Shown here: one piece after another, positions 7,805 through 17,068 of the stretch | How the letters are laid out: the number at the start of each line of letters is the position of its first letter | Position numbering within the stretch: position 1 is the stretch's first letter | The notes under the pieces: generated by a model | Databases searched by the model: none | Told to the model about the DNA's origin: nothing | Seen by the model: only the letters and a program-made list of their open reading frames with translations | Program-made: the position numbers and the translations under genes | Assembly (NCBI GenBank): GCA_018661465.1 | Contig: JABJIC010000030.1 | Location: forward strand, 186,001-250,000 | Direction: 5' to 3' | DNA from: Gammaproteobacteria bacterium | GTDB taxonomy: Bacteria > Pseudomonadota > Gammaproteobacteria > Pseudomonadales > Pseudohongiellaceae | Length of the DNA stretch: 64,000 nt

Positions 7805-9511
7805 ATGACTATGTCTAAAAGAAAAGGCTCCCCAATTGCTAGCGGCTCGAATTACCGCAGAAGAAGTCGAAGCAGCGCAAAAATGGATCGCCGAAAATTT
7901 CTAGCAAACAGCGCCGGGGGCATGGCGGCTGCACTACTTAATAGCTGGCCTCTTCAAGCCATGGCAGCTCAAGGACTACCAAGCACAGCAACAGACCTGT
8001 GGGATTCAGGAATAGTGCGTCATCTGCTTCCAGCGGTGAATGACACGCGAATGTTAATCAAGGCGTCTTTACAGAGGCCGCTATCCTCGCCTCCAGAACT
8101 CCGTATTCAAGGTGCTGGGACCACTCTTCGAATAGAAGGAAGAATGAATGACACTCTGGGTCAGTTTTGGCAATTCTATGCTGAAGACCTTAGGCCATCT
8201 GAAAGTTATGAACTTTCATTGCATGAAAATAATGGCTCCGCACTCTGCGAATCCTGGCCTCTCTCAACTTTTCCCGCTCCAGATCAGAATCCGGAACGAG
8301 TACGACTGCTTTTCTATACTTGTGCCGGAGGTCCGCAAGGTACATACCAAGGAGTTGGAGATCGCCAGGGGAATTTGCCGACAGAAATAAGAAATAGAAT
8401 ACTACGCCGAGCTCTCTCCTACTCCCCTGATGCTGTGATCTCTAATGGAGATCATATTTATTGGGATCTGCATACCTGGCAGGGTGAAGGGGCAGGCGAA
8501 TTAAGCCCTGCAGGACAAAGATCAAACTTCGATTTTCAGACAGAAGTATTTGGTGGCAGCAATGAGGAGGCTCTGAAGATGGCCGCCGATCCCCAGATTG
8601 TTCCGGTATATGGCACTGACTTCCGTTCCACTCCAGTTTTTTTCCTCCAGGACGATCATGATCACTGGGAAAACGATTCCCCGTTAACCTATCCCGTTCC
8701 ATGGTTTCAGTTACAACTGGCGAGGGCAACTCAGCAACTCTATTATCCAGAGTTTCTTGCTGATAGTCGGCGACCGGCTGGACTACCCTGGTCGAGCAAG
8801 AGTGAGCGTGGTGAGTTATCAGAAAGCTTCGGCACGCTTCGTTATGGAAAACTGGCGGAGGTTCTCCTCTATGATGTAAGAAGAACGCTTAACGTTGGTG
8901 AACTCAATGCTGTCTTTCTCGATCCGCAAGTTGAAAAATGGTTGGCAGAGCGAACCGCAGCGGCTGATACCCGACATCTGATTCATGCTCCTTCCAATCC
9001 GCCAGGTTGGAGTGCGGGTAAATGGGGCGAGTGGTACCCGGACGCCTTGGACCCGACTACTCAATCACTGACTATAGACATTCCAAAGCCTCACTGGCGT
9101 CAAGGCTGGCTCGATCAACATGACAGGATTTTGGAATCGCTCTCCGCAAATCGACAGCGAACACCTCTAGTGATAAGCGGTGACCTTCATGCCATTGGCA
9201 TGGGTGAAATTCATCGTAGTGGAGATCTCGATTTTTCGAGTAATCCAGTGACCAGTATTCTCAGCGGACCCGTTGGCACGTCGATAAGGGGCTTTCCTTC
9301 AGTAGTTAGAGGAATAGGAGCAATGCCGTCCTCGGTGTTGGATATTGATGAGCAGGTTGCTCCGCTGGAAGAGCATGGTTTTACTATTGTTGATCTGTTA
9401 CCTGACCGAACTGTGGTGCAGCTGTTCAAGTGGGATGTGAATAGTCAGGACTTGGCGGCGATTGATAGCTTAGTTCCGTTTCACACTATTGAGTTGGAAG
9501 TGCCAGCGTGA
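7805..9511 (+). CDS. Tat-exported PhoD-like metallophosphatase
   Basis: This protein has 568 residues. A twin-arginine signal 'MDRRKFLANSAGGMAAAL' lies at residues 27-44, so either the n-region is long or translation starts at Met27 (7883). Neither start has a clear ribosome site. The body has PhoD-family metallophosphoesterase motifs: 'ISNGDHIYWD', 'FFLQDDHDHWENDSP' and 'ISGDLHAIGMG', which supply the Asp/His/Asn metal ligands in order. PhoD enzymes are periplasmic phosphodiesterases or phosphatases using Ca and Fe, and Tat export fits a metal loaded in the cytoplasm. No phosphate-regulon box was recognised. It is divergent from the cytochrome/monooxygenase operon. Confidence 0.85.
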   Translation: MTMSKRKGSPIASGSNYRRRSRSSAKMDRRKFLANSAGGMAAALLNSWPLQAMAAQGLPSTATDLWDSGIVRHLLPAVNDTRMLIKASLQRPLSSPPELRIQGAGTTLRIEGRMNDTLGQFWQFYAEDLRPSESYELSLHENNGSALCESWPLSTFPAPDQNPERVRLLFYTCAGGPQGTYQGVGDRQGNLPTEIRNRILRRALSYSPDAVISNGDHIYWDLHTWQGEGAGELSPAGQRSNFDFQTEVFGGSNEEALKMAADPQIVPVYGTDFRSTPVFFLQDDHDHWENDSPLTYPVPWFQLQLARATQQLYYPEFLADSRRPAGLPWSSKSERGELSESFGTLRYGKLAEVLLYDVRRTLNVGELNAVFLDPQVEKWLAERTAAADTRHLIHAPSNPPGWSAGKWGEWYPDALDPTTQSLTIDIPKPHWRQGWLDQHDRILESLSANRQRTPLVISGDLHAIGMGEIHRSGDLDFSSNPVTSILSGPVGTSIRGFPSVVRGIGAMPSSVLDIDEQVAPLEEHGFTIVDLLPDRTVVQLFKWDVNSQDLAAIDSLVPFHTIELEVPA

Positions 9512-9604
9512 TGGTAAAGCTAGAGCACGGTTTTCAGCTCAATTGAATAACTTGAAATATTTCGATTCGTTTATCTGAACAAGAAATTAGCCGGAGATCG
9601 GAAC

Positions 9605-9940
9605 ATGAAGCAATTTCTTGCTCGCTTGCACGAACGATTGGAGCCAGCAGAAGAGATCTTCTTTACCTGGCTGATTCGCGTTATCGTTTCTGCAGTTCTC
9701 GCAGGCTCAGCCTGGATCGACGACGCACCACCGCTCGACATTGCTGCAATGCTTGTCGCATTCTATGTCGCAGTTCGGGTGGCAACCCAGTTCGGTAGAC
9801 TTGTCTCAGTGGCTCCTTTCGAGAATCGAGTGCTAAAGAGAATTTTCGCTGTTGCTTGTGTGGGGCTACTGGGGCTATCGTTTCTTACCGTGATGATCTT
9901 TACAGAACGTATTGCTCTCTTTGTAACGGCAAGTGGCTAA
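9605..9940 (+). CDS. Small integral membrane protein, function unknown
   Basis: The product has 111 residues with three hydrophobic segments ('WLIRVIVSAVLAGSAW', 'IAAMLVAFYVAVRVA', 'IFAVACVGLLGLSFLTVMIF') separated by short charged loops. A GGAG ribosome site lies eight bases before the ATG. I do not recognise a family. It follows the PhoD-like gene by 93 bases on the same strand and could share its transcript. Confidence 0.7.
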   Translation: MKQFLARLHERLEPAEEIFFTWLIRVIVSAVLAGSAWIDDAPPLDIAAMLVAFYVAVRVATQFGRLVSVAPFENRVLKRIFAVACVGLLGLSFLTVMIFTERIALFVTASG

Positions 9941-9978
9941 GCATCAGAGGATTTGTTGAGTTCAGACAAGGTTAGATA

Positions 9979-10038
9979 AGAGCCTACGGGGCTCTATCAG
10001 TGGCCAAATCCAATATGATCACTTGTTCTTCCCCGTAG
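9979..10038. terminator. Convergent-gene inverted repeats, weak terminator candidate
   Basis: CTACGGGG (9984-9991) pairs with CCCCGTAG (10031-10038). A competing short hairpin AGAGCC-GGCTCT spans 9979-9995. They lie between two converging genes, where a bidirectional terminator is expected, but there is no proper U-tract on either side. Confidence 0.4.
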
Positions 10039-10071
10039 CTTTCAGATTAAATCCCGCTACCAACTAATTTT

Positions 10072-11994
10072 CTAAGGCAGTGCTAGAGTCACTAAGCTGG
10101 CATCGCCGCCGGCTCCTGATGCAATTGAAATGTACTGCTTGCCATCAATCATATAGGTCATTGGCGAGCCTTGCGGGAAAGCTGGCAGTGCTACTTCATG
10201 CAGTGTTTCGCCAGTTGCTTTGTCCAATGCTTTTAGCATTGGTACGCCGTCGGTCAACACAGTAAATAATAGAGATTTGGTAGCCAGAATAGTCACCATG
10301 GTCATCGCGCCTACTGGTCCTGGATCCGCAATTCCCTTATCAATGATCCTTTGCCGTAATCCCTCCCCATTGGGAACAACCCATTCATACTCGCCAGTAT
10401 TCAGGTTAACGGCGCTAATGCGTCCGTAGGGAGGTTTCATGAGAGGTAAGCCTTCGGGTCCATTCAGTGTCGAAGGCAAACCATTTTTCACATAGGTGAA
10501 TTCAGTGTCGAATGATTCTGTCGATACAACTTGAATCACCGCTGGTCGAGTCCAGGAAGGAATATAGAGTATAGATGTTTCCGGATCGAGTGCTGCTCCC
10601 GTCCATTCCGCTCCGCCTCCGTCACCGGGGATTTGTATCGTTCCCACCAGCGAGGGTGGAGTAAAAAGTGGTCCGTATTCATATTGATTTATTATCGCCA
10701 AGGCTTCTTCGCGAAGCTCCGGTGTGAAATCAATCAAGTCGTCTTCAGATACGCCCTGCAATTCGAAAGCGGCTGGACGAGTTGGGAAAGGTTGAGTTTC
10801 CGCTGTTCGTTCTCCCGGCACCGAGCTGGCAGGTACTGGACGTTCTTCGATTGGCCAGACCGGTTCGCCGGTGACTCTGTCCAGAACGTAAACGAAGCCC
10901 TGCTTGGAAACTTGCGCCAGAGCCTTTATGTCCCTTCCATCGACTGTAATGTCGACTAAATTGGGGGCTGCAGGTAGATCATAGTCCCAGACTTCATGAT
11001 GAGTCGTTTGGAAATACCAAACCAATTCACCGGTCTCTGCATCCAGGCACACTATGCTTGTAGCAAAAAGATTATCGCCAAGCCTTTGGCCGCCATAAAA
11101 GTCATTGCTGGGAGTTCCAAAAGGCAGATAAACATAACCTAATTCCGGGTCGGCGCTCATTAATGTCCATACATTGGCAGCGCCAGTCACTTTCCAGCTG
11201 TCGTTTTCCCATGTCTCGTTGCCAACTTCTCCTTCCTGGGGAATGGAATGAAAAATCCATTTCATTTGGCCCGTGTTCACGTCAAATCCTCGGATGTGGC
11301 CAGGCGGCAGATCAGTTTGTTTCTCAGGAACTTCGAATCCAATCATTGGAGTATCTTGAATAACTCCGCCGATAATAATTGTGTCATTGACGATAGTCGG
11401 GGCAGCGGTAATGGAGTAGCGCTGGCGAAATACCTCTCTTTCCAGGCCGATAGTGAGGTCTACCTTTCCTTCGCTGCCAAAACTTCTATCAGGCAGTCCT
11501 GTCTCCGCATCAATTGACCAGAGAAAGGCATTATTCGTGCCCATGATGATGCGCTTCTTTCCGCCTTCTTCCCAATAGCCTACGCCACGATGATTGAAGC
11601 CCATGTTTGCAGGTCTGCCGTGTTCCCAGGTTCCTGTATCAAATGTCCATAGTTGTTCACCTGTAATAGCGTCGAGAGCGGCTATGTTTCCCAGAGAAGT
11701 GCTGATGTAGAGAGCATCACCTACCTGAACCGGAGTCGATTTAAATCCAGCGGGCACGTATTGTGGGCGTTGTTCGACGCTAGCGTTGTCGACTGAGCTC
11801 CAAACCCACGCGACTTCCAAGTCCTTAACGTTGTCGCGATTAATTTGATCCAGGTCGGCATACTTCGAGGAGCCTTGATCATTTGCGTAGCTCGGCCATT
11901 CATAGTCTTGGCCGTATAAGGGCGAGGTACATAACAGGAGTGCTGACCCGGAGACTATTGTAGCTTTGGATAGTAGACGGCGAATTCTTTGCAT
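10072..11994 (-). CDS. Periplasmic PQQ-dependent dehydrogenase (quinoprotein)
   Basis: The 640-residue product has a signal peptide ending near 'PLYGQ' and is built from repeated beta-propeller blades of the PQQ dehydrogenase type, such as 'LAALDAITGEQLWTF' and 'VYVLDRVTGEPVWPI'. The family-typical 'YFQTTHHEVWDYDLPAAP' is present. There is no N-terminal membrane domain, unlike membrane-bound glucose dehydrogenase, and no C-terminal CxxCH, so a separate cytochrome must accept electrons. It resembles soluble sugar or alcohol quinoproteins; the substrate is not determinable. A paralogue of similar layout lies at 37527-39497, next to the other cytochrome/monooxygenase. No PQQ synthesis genes are in the window. 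Confidence 0.9.
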   Translation of the reverse strand: MQRIRRLLSKATIVSGSALLLCTSPLYGQDYEWPSYANDQGSSKYADLDQINRDNVKDLEVAWVWSSVDNASVEQRPQYVPAGFKSTPVQVGDALYISTSLGNIAALDAITGEQLWTFDTGTWEHGRPANMGFNHRGVGYWEEGGKKRIIMGTNNAFLWSIDAETGLPDRSFGSEGKVDLTIGLEREVFRQRYSITAAPTIVNDTIIIGGVIQDTPMIGFEVPEKQTDLPPGHIRGFDVNTGQMKWIFHSIPQEGEVGNETWENDSWKVTGAANVWTLMSADPELGYVYLPFGTPSNDFYGGQRLGDNLFATSIVCLDAETGELVWYFQTTHHEVWDYDLPAAPNLVDITVDGRDIKALAQVSKQGFVYVLDRVTGEPVWPIEERPVPASSVPGERTAETQPFPTRPAAFELQGVSEDDLIDFTPELREEALAIINQYEYGPLFTPPSLVGTIQIPGDGGGAEWTGAALDPETSILYIPSWTRPAVIQVVSTESFDTEFTYVKNGLPSTLNGPEGLPLMKPPYGRISAVNLNTGEYEWVVPNGEGLRQRIIDKGIADPGPVGAMTMVTILATKSLLFTVLTDGVPMLKALDKATGETLHEVALPAFPQGSPMTYMIDGKQYISIASGAGGDASLVTLALP

Positions 11995-12449
11995 ATTCTT
12001 ATTATTCCTTCGGATTCTTTCAGTTAAAAGTATCTACTTCTTTGGGGCGAGTCAAAGAACGATTAAAGCGGTCTCCTGGAAGCTCACACACATTTCGCTC
12101 GGAACATAAGGCAGTGAGAGCGAGAATACAGATGGCTTATTCTGGCGCTGTCCTTTTCGACATCTTATTTGGGCTTCCTGGCTTTAATTGTCTGGCGATC
12201 TTACGACCCATTTGGGTTGCAAAAGTGTAGCCCAGTTTAGTGTTTCTAATATGCAAAACCCATATGGGGCTTCGGCCCTTTTTTGTGGATTGAATTTTTT
12301 CTGTCTTTTATGCAAAGTATTGGAAAAGCGGGATATGGAGCAGTTAACGTCGGCGCCGCCTGTGCACATAGTTGGACAAGGGCGATGATTGAATATACTG
12401 TTCATGCTTTATATATCTATTATTTATACACCTACATGGAGAATACGCA
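11995..12449. other. 455-bp intergenic region with an orphan terminator
   Basis: No convincing gene is seen; the 60-70 aa ORFs here overlap each other and end in or cross a terminator. The strong plus-strand terminator at 12267-12284 has no plus-strand gene upstream. The region also holds the promoter of the divergent PQQ dehydrogenase. A short untranslated RNA or a decayed gene would explain the terminator. Confidence 0.45.
12267..12284 (+). terminator. Orphan rho-independent terminator (UUCG tetraloop)
   Basis: GGGC-TTCG-GCCC followed by six T is a textbook intrinsic terminator with an extra-stable UUCG loop. It faces plus, but the nearest upstream gene is the divergent PQQ dehydrogenase on the other strand. 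It should end an unannotated transcript of up to about 270 nt that begins after 11995. Confidence 0.75.
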
Positions 12450-12953
12450 ATGAGCAAGGGTAAGATGGCCGGAATCGCGGCAGGCTTGGTACTAACGATA
12501 GGGATTCTGAGCTGGATGTTCACCGCTCCGTACCTCAGTAATCAGGGTCTGGGCCGTACGCCTGGAATAATTATTGGAGGCACACCGACAGCTGCATTGG
12601 ACGATTTCTCAACGCTTAACGACTATCGAGGCCCTATGGTCATGAAGCAGGCTGGTTTCCCGCCTTTGGTTGTTCATCTGTCATTTGTGGGCACAGAGGA
12701 TGGCATAATCTCGGCAACCCGTCCTGACGGCGGATATTGGGCGCAGCGCATAAGAGACCGCAATGGGGACGGATGGCTACGAATTGGCGATGAGACTTTC
12801 GCTATGGAAGCTACAGAGATTTTAGATGAGCGACGAATACCGATGATGACCCAATGGGCTGCCAGGTCGGGTAGATCCTTAGATGAGCCTCTCTACGAGG
12901 GATCAGAGCCACTCCGCGAATGGGAAGTATTCTTTTGGACTCCTAGGTCTTAA
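12450..12953 (+). CDS. Membrane-anchored protein of unknown function, distantly like the small barrel family in this window
   Basis: This 167-residue protein has an N-terminal hydrophobic segment ('MAGIAAGLVLTIGILSWMF') that is a signal peptide or anchor. GGAG lies eight bases before the ATG. The remainder follows the same order of elements as the proteins at 17587, 18932 and 61804: a glycine-rich 'GIIIGGTP', an acidic/aromatic stretch, a strand-rich core and a late 'GWLRIGDETFAMEATEI' strand. The relationship is by eye only. These proteins resemble split-barrel (flavin-binding-like) proteins, which is a weak inference. A bidirectional terminator follows. Confidence 0.7.
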   Translation: MSKGKMAGIAAGLVLTIGILSWMFTAPYLSNQGLGRTPGIIIGGTPTAALDDFSTLNDYRGPMVMKQAGFPPLVVHLSFVGTEDGIISATRPDGGYWAQRIRDRNGDGWLRIGDETFAMEATEILDERRIPMMTQWAARSGRSLDEPLYEGSEPLREWEVFFWTPRS

Positions 12954-13041
12954 AGACTAGAATTCTGAAGCGGTGTTCAGTTCTTAACAAATCACAATAT
13001 TGTTAGGGACCAAGCGAAGAAATTAGAGTAAGAAAAAATAG

Positions 13042-13096
13042 CACCCAAGATCGGGCTAGTTTGCAAAAATTAGCTCGGCCTTGGGTGTAGTTTTTT
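13042..13096. terminator. Bidirectional rho-independent terminator
   Basis: CACCCAAG (13042-13049) pairs with CTTGGGTG (13080-13087). TTTTTT follows on the plus side, and the minus side reads TATTTTTTCT. It separates two convergent genes and serves both. Confidence 0.85.
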
Positions 13097-13125
13097 CTGC
13101 GGCTGGACAAGTAAACCGAATCAGC

Positions 13126-13716
13126 TTACTGCAAATAAGCCCTTGCAACATGGCGAACCGAATTACGTATAGTTCGCGACATTGCCCTCATGGAAATGGT
13201 GGCCCTTGATAGGCCGTCGACTTCTTTGCCTACTCGAAATCTGTCTCTGGCGCTCATACCAATAAACTGCGATTCAATGCCGGGCTCTTCAAGAAAATCC
13301 CCCGAAGAGTAACGCAGTGATTCCCGATAGAAGATAACCTTTACTCCGGTAATCATTCCCTCGAGGTCCATACCTACAAGAACTTTAATCGGGCCGCTGT
13401 AGCCATTGGGTTCTGGTGGGTAGTCGGGGCTATAAATAAGATAGCCTATGAGTTCGTCTTCGCCACTCGCGGGATCTCTTCTATAAGCTTCGAAAACAGG
13501 GGGGGAGCCTTTTTTCTCGGAAAAGCTGTCAGCATTGGGCATGACATCCTTTCGGTAGCGCATCGCTGCGCGCTCTGTGTTACTTGCGGCTTGAGCACCT
13601 TGCACATATCCACCGTGAATAATACTGCCGCCCCCATCGAACAGGGTGACTGTCAGCAGGGTTAAAGCAAGTATTAGATGGTTGGTCTTGGGCAAGTTTA
13701 TGTGCTTCAGAGCCAT
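13126..13716 (-). CDS. Exported FMN-binding domain protein (NosR/NqrC-like flavin domain)
   Basis: The ATG at 13716 gives 196 residues; the ORF track instead uses a TTG at 13737. A signal peptide precedes the FMN-binding domain (PF04205 type). 'NGYSGPIKVLVGMDLEGMITGVKV' closely resembles the periplasmic flavin domain of NosR and RnfG, and 'DGLSRATISMRAM' sits where these proteins carry the SGAT threonine that binds FMN covalently. Here the Thr is kept but SGAT becomes SRAT. The protein stands alone, without the polyferredoxin or membrane parts of NosR. It could be a periplasmic electron carrier; its partner is unknown. The upstream gene on the same strand ends 40 bases away. Confidence 0.8.
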   Translation of the reverse strand: MALKHINLPKTNHLILALTLLTVTLFDGGGSIIHGGYVQGAQAASNTERAAMRYRKDVMPNADSFSEKKGSPPVFEAYRRDPASGEDELIGYLIYSPDYPPEPNGYSGPIKVLVGMDLEGMITGVKVIFYRESLRYSSGDFLEEPGIESQFIGMSARDRFRVGKEVDGLSRATISMRAMSRTIRNSVRHVARAYLQ

Positions 13717-13755
13717 CGCACAGTACGAATTGCGCAATGACTCTTCTGTCTTTTA

Positions 13756-14250
13756 TTAACGCCGGTCGAATCTAAGGATCTGGCTGCTGCTGGATCCGCC
13801 GTCAGTGTTGATATTTTGGATTACTATAGTAAGAACCCTGCTATCAGGGTCTAGTGTTTTGGCGCCAATCTGTGTTGTTCTGCCATTATTTCTAACGGTG
13901 TATTCCACAGTTCTGCCATTAACCTGAAAGTAAGAGATTGTGTTTTGAGCGCCTGTACCCGCACCCATGTTCGCAATTGGAACACTCACTCCGTCATACC
14001 TGTAACTGGCTCCGCTGCCTCCTATGGAGCCATCATCGGCAATGGTTAAGATCATATACATGTATCCGCCGTTGCCTGTATCTGCATAGGTTCGAATCAT
14101 AGTTGCAGGAACTGGAGCGCCGCCGAAATCTGAAGCGGCAGCATCGAGATCCCAGGTTCCGATAAATGGGTTTTCTGACTGTGCCGATGCGGCGAATGAG
14201 AGCATGCATACACATGCTGCCAAAAATATTCTCTGAAGATTAGTTTTCAT
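13756..14250 (-). CDS. Secreted lipocalin-like protein of unknown function
   Basis: The protein has 164 residues with a clear signal peptide cleaved near 'ASAQ'. The mature part begins 'NPFIGTWDLDAAASDF', the start typical of small secreted beta-barrel proteins of unknown role ('GTWxLN...S'), followed by alternating beta strands and a closing 'SQILRFDRR'. No catalytic motif is seen. GAGG lies eight bases upstream of the ATG. It probably shares a transcript with the FMN-binding protein downstream. Confidence 0.75.
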   Translation of the reverse strand: MKTNLQRIFLAACVCMLSFAASAQSENPFIGTWDLDAAASDFGGAPVPATMIRTYADTGNGGYMYMILTIADDGSIGGSGASYRYDGVSVPIANMGAGTGAQNTISYFQVNGRTVEYTVRNNGRTTQIGAKTLDPDSRVLTIVIQNINTDGGSSSSQILRFDRR

Positions 14251-14625
14251 TATTCTTTCCTCTAGTCGTAATAATTTTCGTATCTATCAAGCAGAAGTTA
14301 AATTCTCAATGGCCGTAACCGCGGCTGTCAGAGAATGATCGATATACAATGATCAAGCTAACAGACCTTAAGAGTTTGACCCTCTACAAGGAATCAATAT
14401 TGACAGCAATAAACTGCACAGCAGTTCGCTTCGCTTCTGGTGAACCGAAAAAATCAAACCACGGCTAATCAAGCTACTCCGAATTAATTGGAAGTCAATT
14501 GAAGGCAGCATTAGTAGTGATATAGCTATGGGTATATTGATATGGAACAATAAAAAATAGGAACACGCCTAAGCTACATAATAATTAGGGTGACAATTCT
14601 TTGATTTTTTGGAGCTAAATACTCT
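14251..14625. other. 375-bp intergenic region, nothing recognised
   Basis: AT-rich sequence between two minus-strand genes. The single 60-aa ORF (14368-14550) has no ribosome site or recognisable composition. It should contain the promoter of the lipocalin-like gene. Confidence 0.4.
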
Positions 14626-15129
14626 TTACTCGTTGGGCCTATTTTTCCGAGTGTTCAGCAAAAGGCGTATCCCGGAGGACATCAGGCTCGCGAAGGCAAT
14701 GACAGCAGCAACATTAAAGAGGGCAAACTTTGTTGGTGTGAGAAGAGATTTTGCTCCAAGTAGGCTTTCATTTCCGCTAAGAGCAATCAATTGAATTACG
14801 TTTTCTGCAATGTCGATTGGAATCACCAGAAACGCCGGGATGGCAAGCCACACTCCAGGTTTTTCAAAGTTCCTCAAAACCATGCCTGCAAAAAATCCTC
14901 CATAGGCCAGTGGAAATAGCATATCCAGCCACAGGGTCATTCTGAAATGGGCAGTCTTTTGTGTTTCAGACATTGAAGCCAATAATTCCTGAGCCTCAAG
15001 TGCGGGGCCTATTCCATCCAGAAGAGTACCACCAGCCGACGGGGTCCAGAGATTGAAACCAAAAACCAAAGCTATCGCAGCAGCGAACAAGAGGGCGAGG
15101 CTAGAGGTCTTGGTAAGTAGCACTCTCAT
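14626..15129 (-). CDS. Four-helix integral membrane protein, function unknown
   Basis: The product has 167 residues. Hydrophobic segments fall at about 10-28, 65-85, 93-115 and 130-155. A periplasmic loop between the first two contains 'LDGIGPALEAQELLASMSETQKTAH'. The C-terminus is basic ('NTRKNRPNE'), so it is likely cytoplasmic. I do not recognise the family and the neighbours give no lead. Confidence 0.7.
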   Translation of the reverse strand: MRVLLTKTSSLALLFAAAIALVFGFNLWTPSAGGTLLDGIGPALEAQELLASMSETQKTAHFRMTLWLDMLFPLAYGGFFAGMVLRNFEKPGVWLAIPAFLVIPIDIAENVIQLIALSGNESLLGAKSLLTPTKFALFNVAAVIAFASLMSSGIRLLLNTRKNRPNE

Positions 15130-15253
15130 TTCAGGTCTCTTCTAAGGCTTCAAGTCACCGCTGTGTTGTGGCCTTGCTGATTCGGAGAAATACCGTGCAA
15201 AATAAGAGTGCCTATACTCGATACTTCTTTGGGCACTTTTCTCAGCGTTTAAC

Positions 15254-16774
15254 TCAAAGCGCGCGACACACAAAATTGCCGGCTTCGTCGGTGCTTCCCG
15301 ATCCGTCATAGACAGCTACTTCAGGAAACGGACAAAGTGGCCGGCTTCTGTCCACTACTCCATTGCTGCGATGTACAGCATCAATTCTATCTGGCGCCTG
15401 TTCTCTCTCTACCCAGTTTTCTAATGCGCTTAATGAGTCAAAGCTATTCGGACCCGGACCTCCCGCACAGTGACCCATGCCAGGAGCCATAAAAAGCCGA
15501 AAAGAATCGTGAATTGCATCGCGACCTCCAGAGACTCTGCTCACTCTTTCATAGTATTGGGTTGCGCTGGCAGGCGATATTTGAGGATCGCTCCAGCCGT
15601 GATAGGCAATTAACTTTCCGCCCGCTGCAATAAACTCAAACAGATCAGGACTCAATGCGTTAACAGTGTCATCGTCTTTCTTTTCTCCGGCAGAGCTTGC
15701 AGGCTCAAAATTAAATTGATCGATAGTGAAATTTTCATCTTCATAAACAAGATAACGGAATTGATCCAAGCCGGTTGCACGAGCCGATTGAGTCCAGCCG
15801 AGATCAGTCCAGCCTAATTCGCTTCCCGGTAACAGGCCGGTGATCGCACGACCTGTAGAAGGGTTCAAAGGTGATGAATAAATCATCTTCGCGGTGTTTA
15901 TCTTTGCACTACTTAAGCAAGCGCCGTCATTTTCATCACCGCATTGCAGAACTTCGGGATCGAAACTGCACTGGGCTGGATTGCCGATTAAGCCATCTAC
16001 TACGCCGTCATCGGCATCACAGAAATCCAGTGCGCTTCGGTGTAGTAATTCACGGTCGGATCGCAATAAGCGTGCCGCTGTATTTGTCAGCAGATGAGAT
16101 TCGATGCGCAAAGCAGAGGCTGCTCTTCCAGTCCAGTCTAATCCTGGGGCGCCAGCAACAATCCCATCGAAGTCGGTAGGGAATCGTTGTGCTTCTTTCA
16201 TCGCTTGTCGGCCTCCGGCGGAACAGCCGGTAAAATAGGAGTACTGCAAACGATCGTCATAATAAGTATCAATTAGCGTTTTTGAAGTCTCCGCCATTTC
16301 ATGCACAGCGCGCCAGGCGAAGTCATATACCTTTTGCGGGTGCCCGAGGGCAAAGCTTGCTGTATTCCCTACATGGCCGGTATCAGTTGAACTGGTGGCA
16401 TAACCCCGGCTCAAGGGCATGGCCATAGAGGAGTGGCGCACAAAACCTGTAAAGGCCGCGTTGCCTACCGCAAGGTATTTACCGTTCCAATCTGCTGGCA
16501 ACCATAGTTCCATTTTGATATCTGAATCGGGTGTAGGAGTGAGAGTTAATTGCACACGACAGAATGCAGGAAGAGTTTCATATCTGTTCGCTGCATTTGA
16601 GTTGCTGCCGGGAGGGGCGAAGGCGCCGGCAGCAATCTGCTCGGTCGAATTCACCTCGACATTTACCAGAGAAAAGTCTCTGAGACTCTCACAGGATTGG
16701 GCGGCGGCAAGTGGCGAAAGTACGCTACAGAATACGAGTGCTAATAGGTATCTAACTGGCGATGGGGCTGACAT
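15254..16774 (-). CDS. Secreted tannase/feruloyl esterase family hydrolase
   Basis: I place the start at 16774, where GGAGG lies seven bases before the ATG and the protein begins with a good signal peptide ('MSAPSPVRYLLALVFCSVL'). This gives 506 residues. The CS-D-HC arrangement of tannases and feruloyl esterases is visible: 'YFTGCSAGGRQA' with the nucleophile Ser preceded by Cys, an Asp in 'HGWSDPQIS', and 'GMGHCAGGPGP' with His followed by the disulfide-partner Cys. 'DFDGIVAGAPGLDW' is also family-typical. It should cleave aromatic or other esters in the periplasm or outside the cell. The substrate is not predictable. Confidence 0.9.
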   Translation of the reverse strand: MSAPSPVRYLLALVFCSVLSPLAAAQSCESLRDFSLVNVEVNSTEQIAAGAFAPPGSNSNAANRYETLPAFCRVQLTLTPTPDSDIKMELWLPADWNGKYLAVGNAAFTGFVRHSSMAMPLSRGYATSSTDTGHVGNTASFALGHPQKVYDFAWRAVHEMAETSKTLIDTYYDDRLQYSYFTGCSAGGRQAMKEAQRFPTDFDGIVAGAPGLDWTGRAASALRIESHLLTNTAARLLRSDRELLHRSALDFCDADDGVVDGLIGNPAQCSFDPEVLQCGDENDGACLSSAKINTAKMIYSSPLNPSTGRAITGLLPGSELGWTDLGWTQSARATGLDQFRYLVYEDENFTIDQFNFEPASSAGEKKDDDTVNALSPDLFEFIAAGGKLIAYHGWSDPQISPASATQYYERVSRVSGGRDAIHDSFRLFMAPGMGHCAGGPGPNSFDSLSALENWVEREQAPDRIDAVHRSNGVVDRSRPLCPFPEVAVYDGSGSTDEAGNFVCRAL

Positions 16775-17068
16775 GGGTCTTCCTCCGCTGATTTTCATTA
16801 TTGGTCTTCTTAGATTGGCTTCAAGCATAAACAGCCAAGCCATGGGAGTCCACATTTCCATACTCCAATCCACCAAAGATAAGACAGATTAGAGCCAAAA
16901 CCTTGTTGCAGATAGATCCAGAAAACAAAATCCAAGCCCATTTTTGGATATCGCCAAAGGTGTTCTGACTCGTAGATGTCTATGTAACGAGCTTAATCAA
17001 ATTTCTACAACAGGCTTTAGCTCGAAAATTCAGTATACTTACTTGGGCCTAAATCAGAATTGGTAGTT

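Noticed and set aside
12042-12388. Small ORFs of 62-73 aa around the orphan terminator
   Set aside because: They overlap on both strands, and one reads straight through the terminator hairpin. No ribosome site or conserved-looking sequence.
14368-14550. 60-aa minus-strand ORF in the 14.3-14.6 kb gap
   Set aside because: No ribosome site and no recognisable composition.
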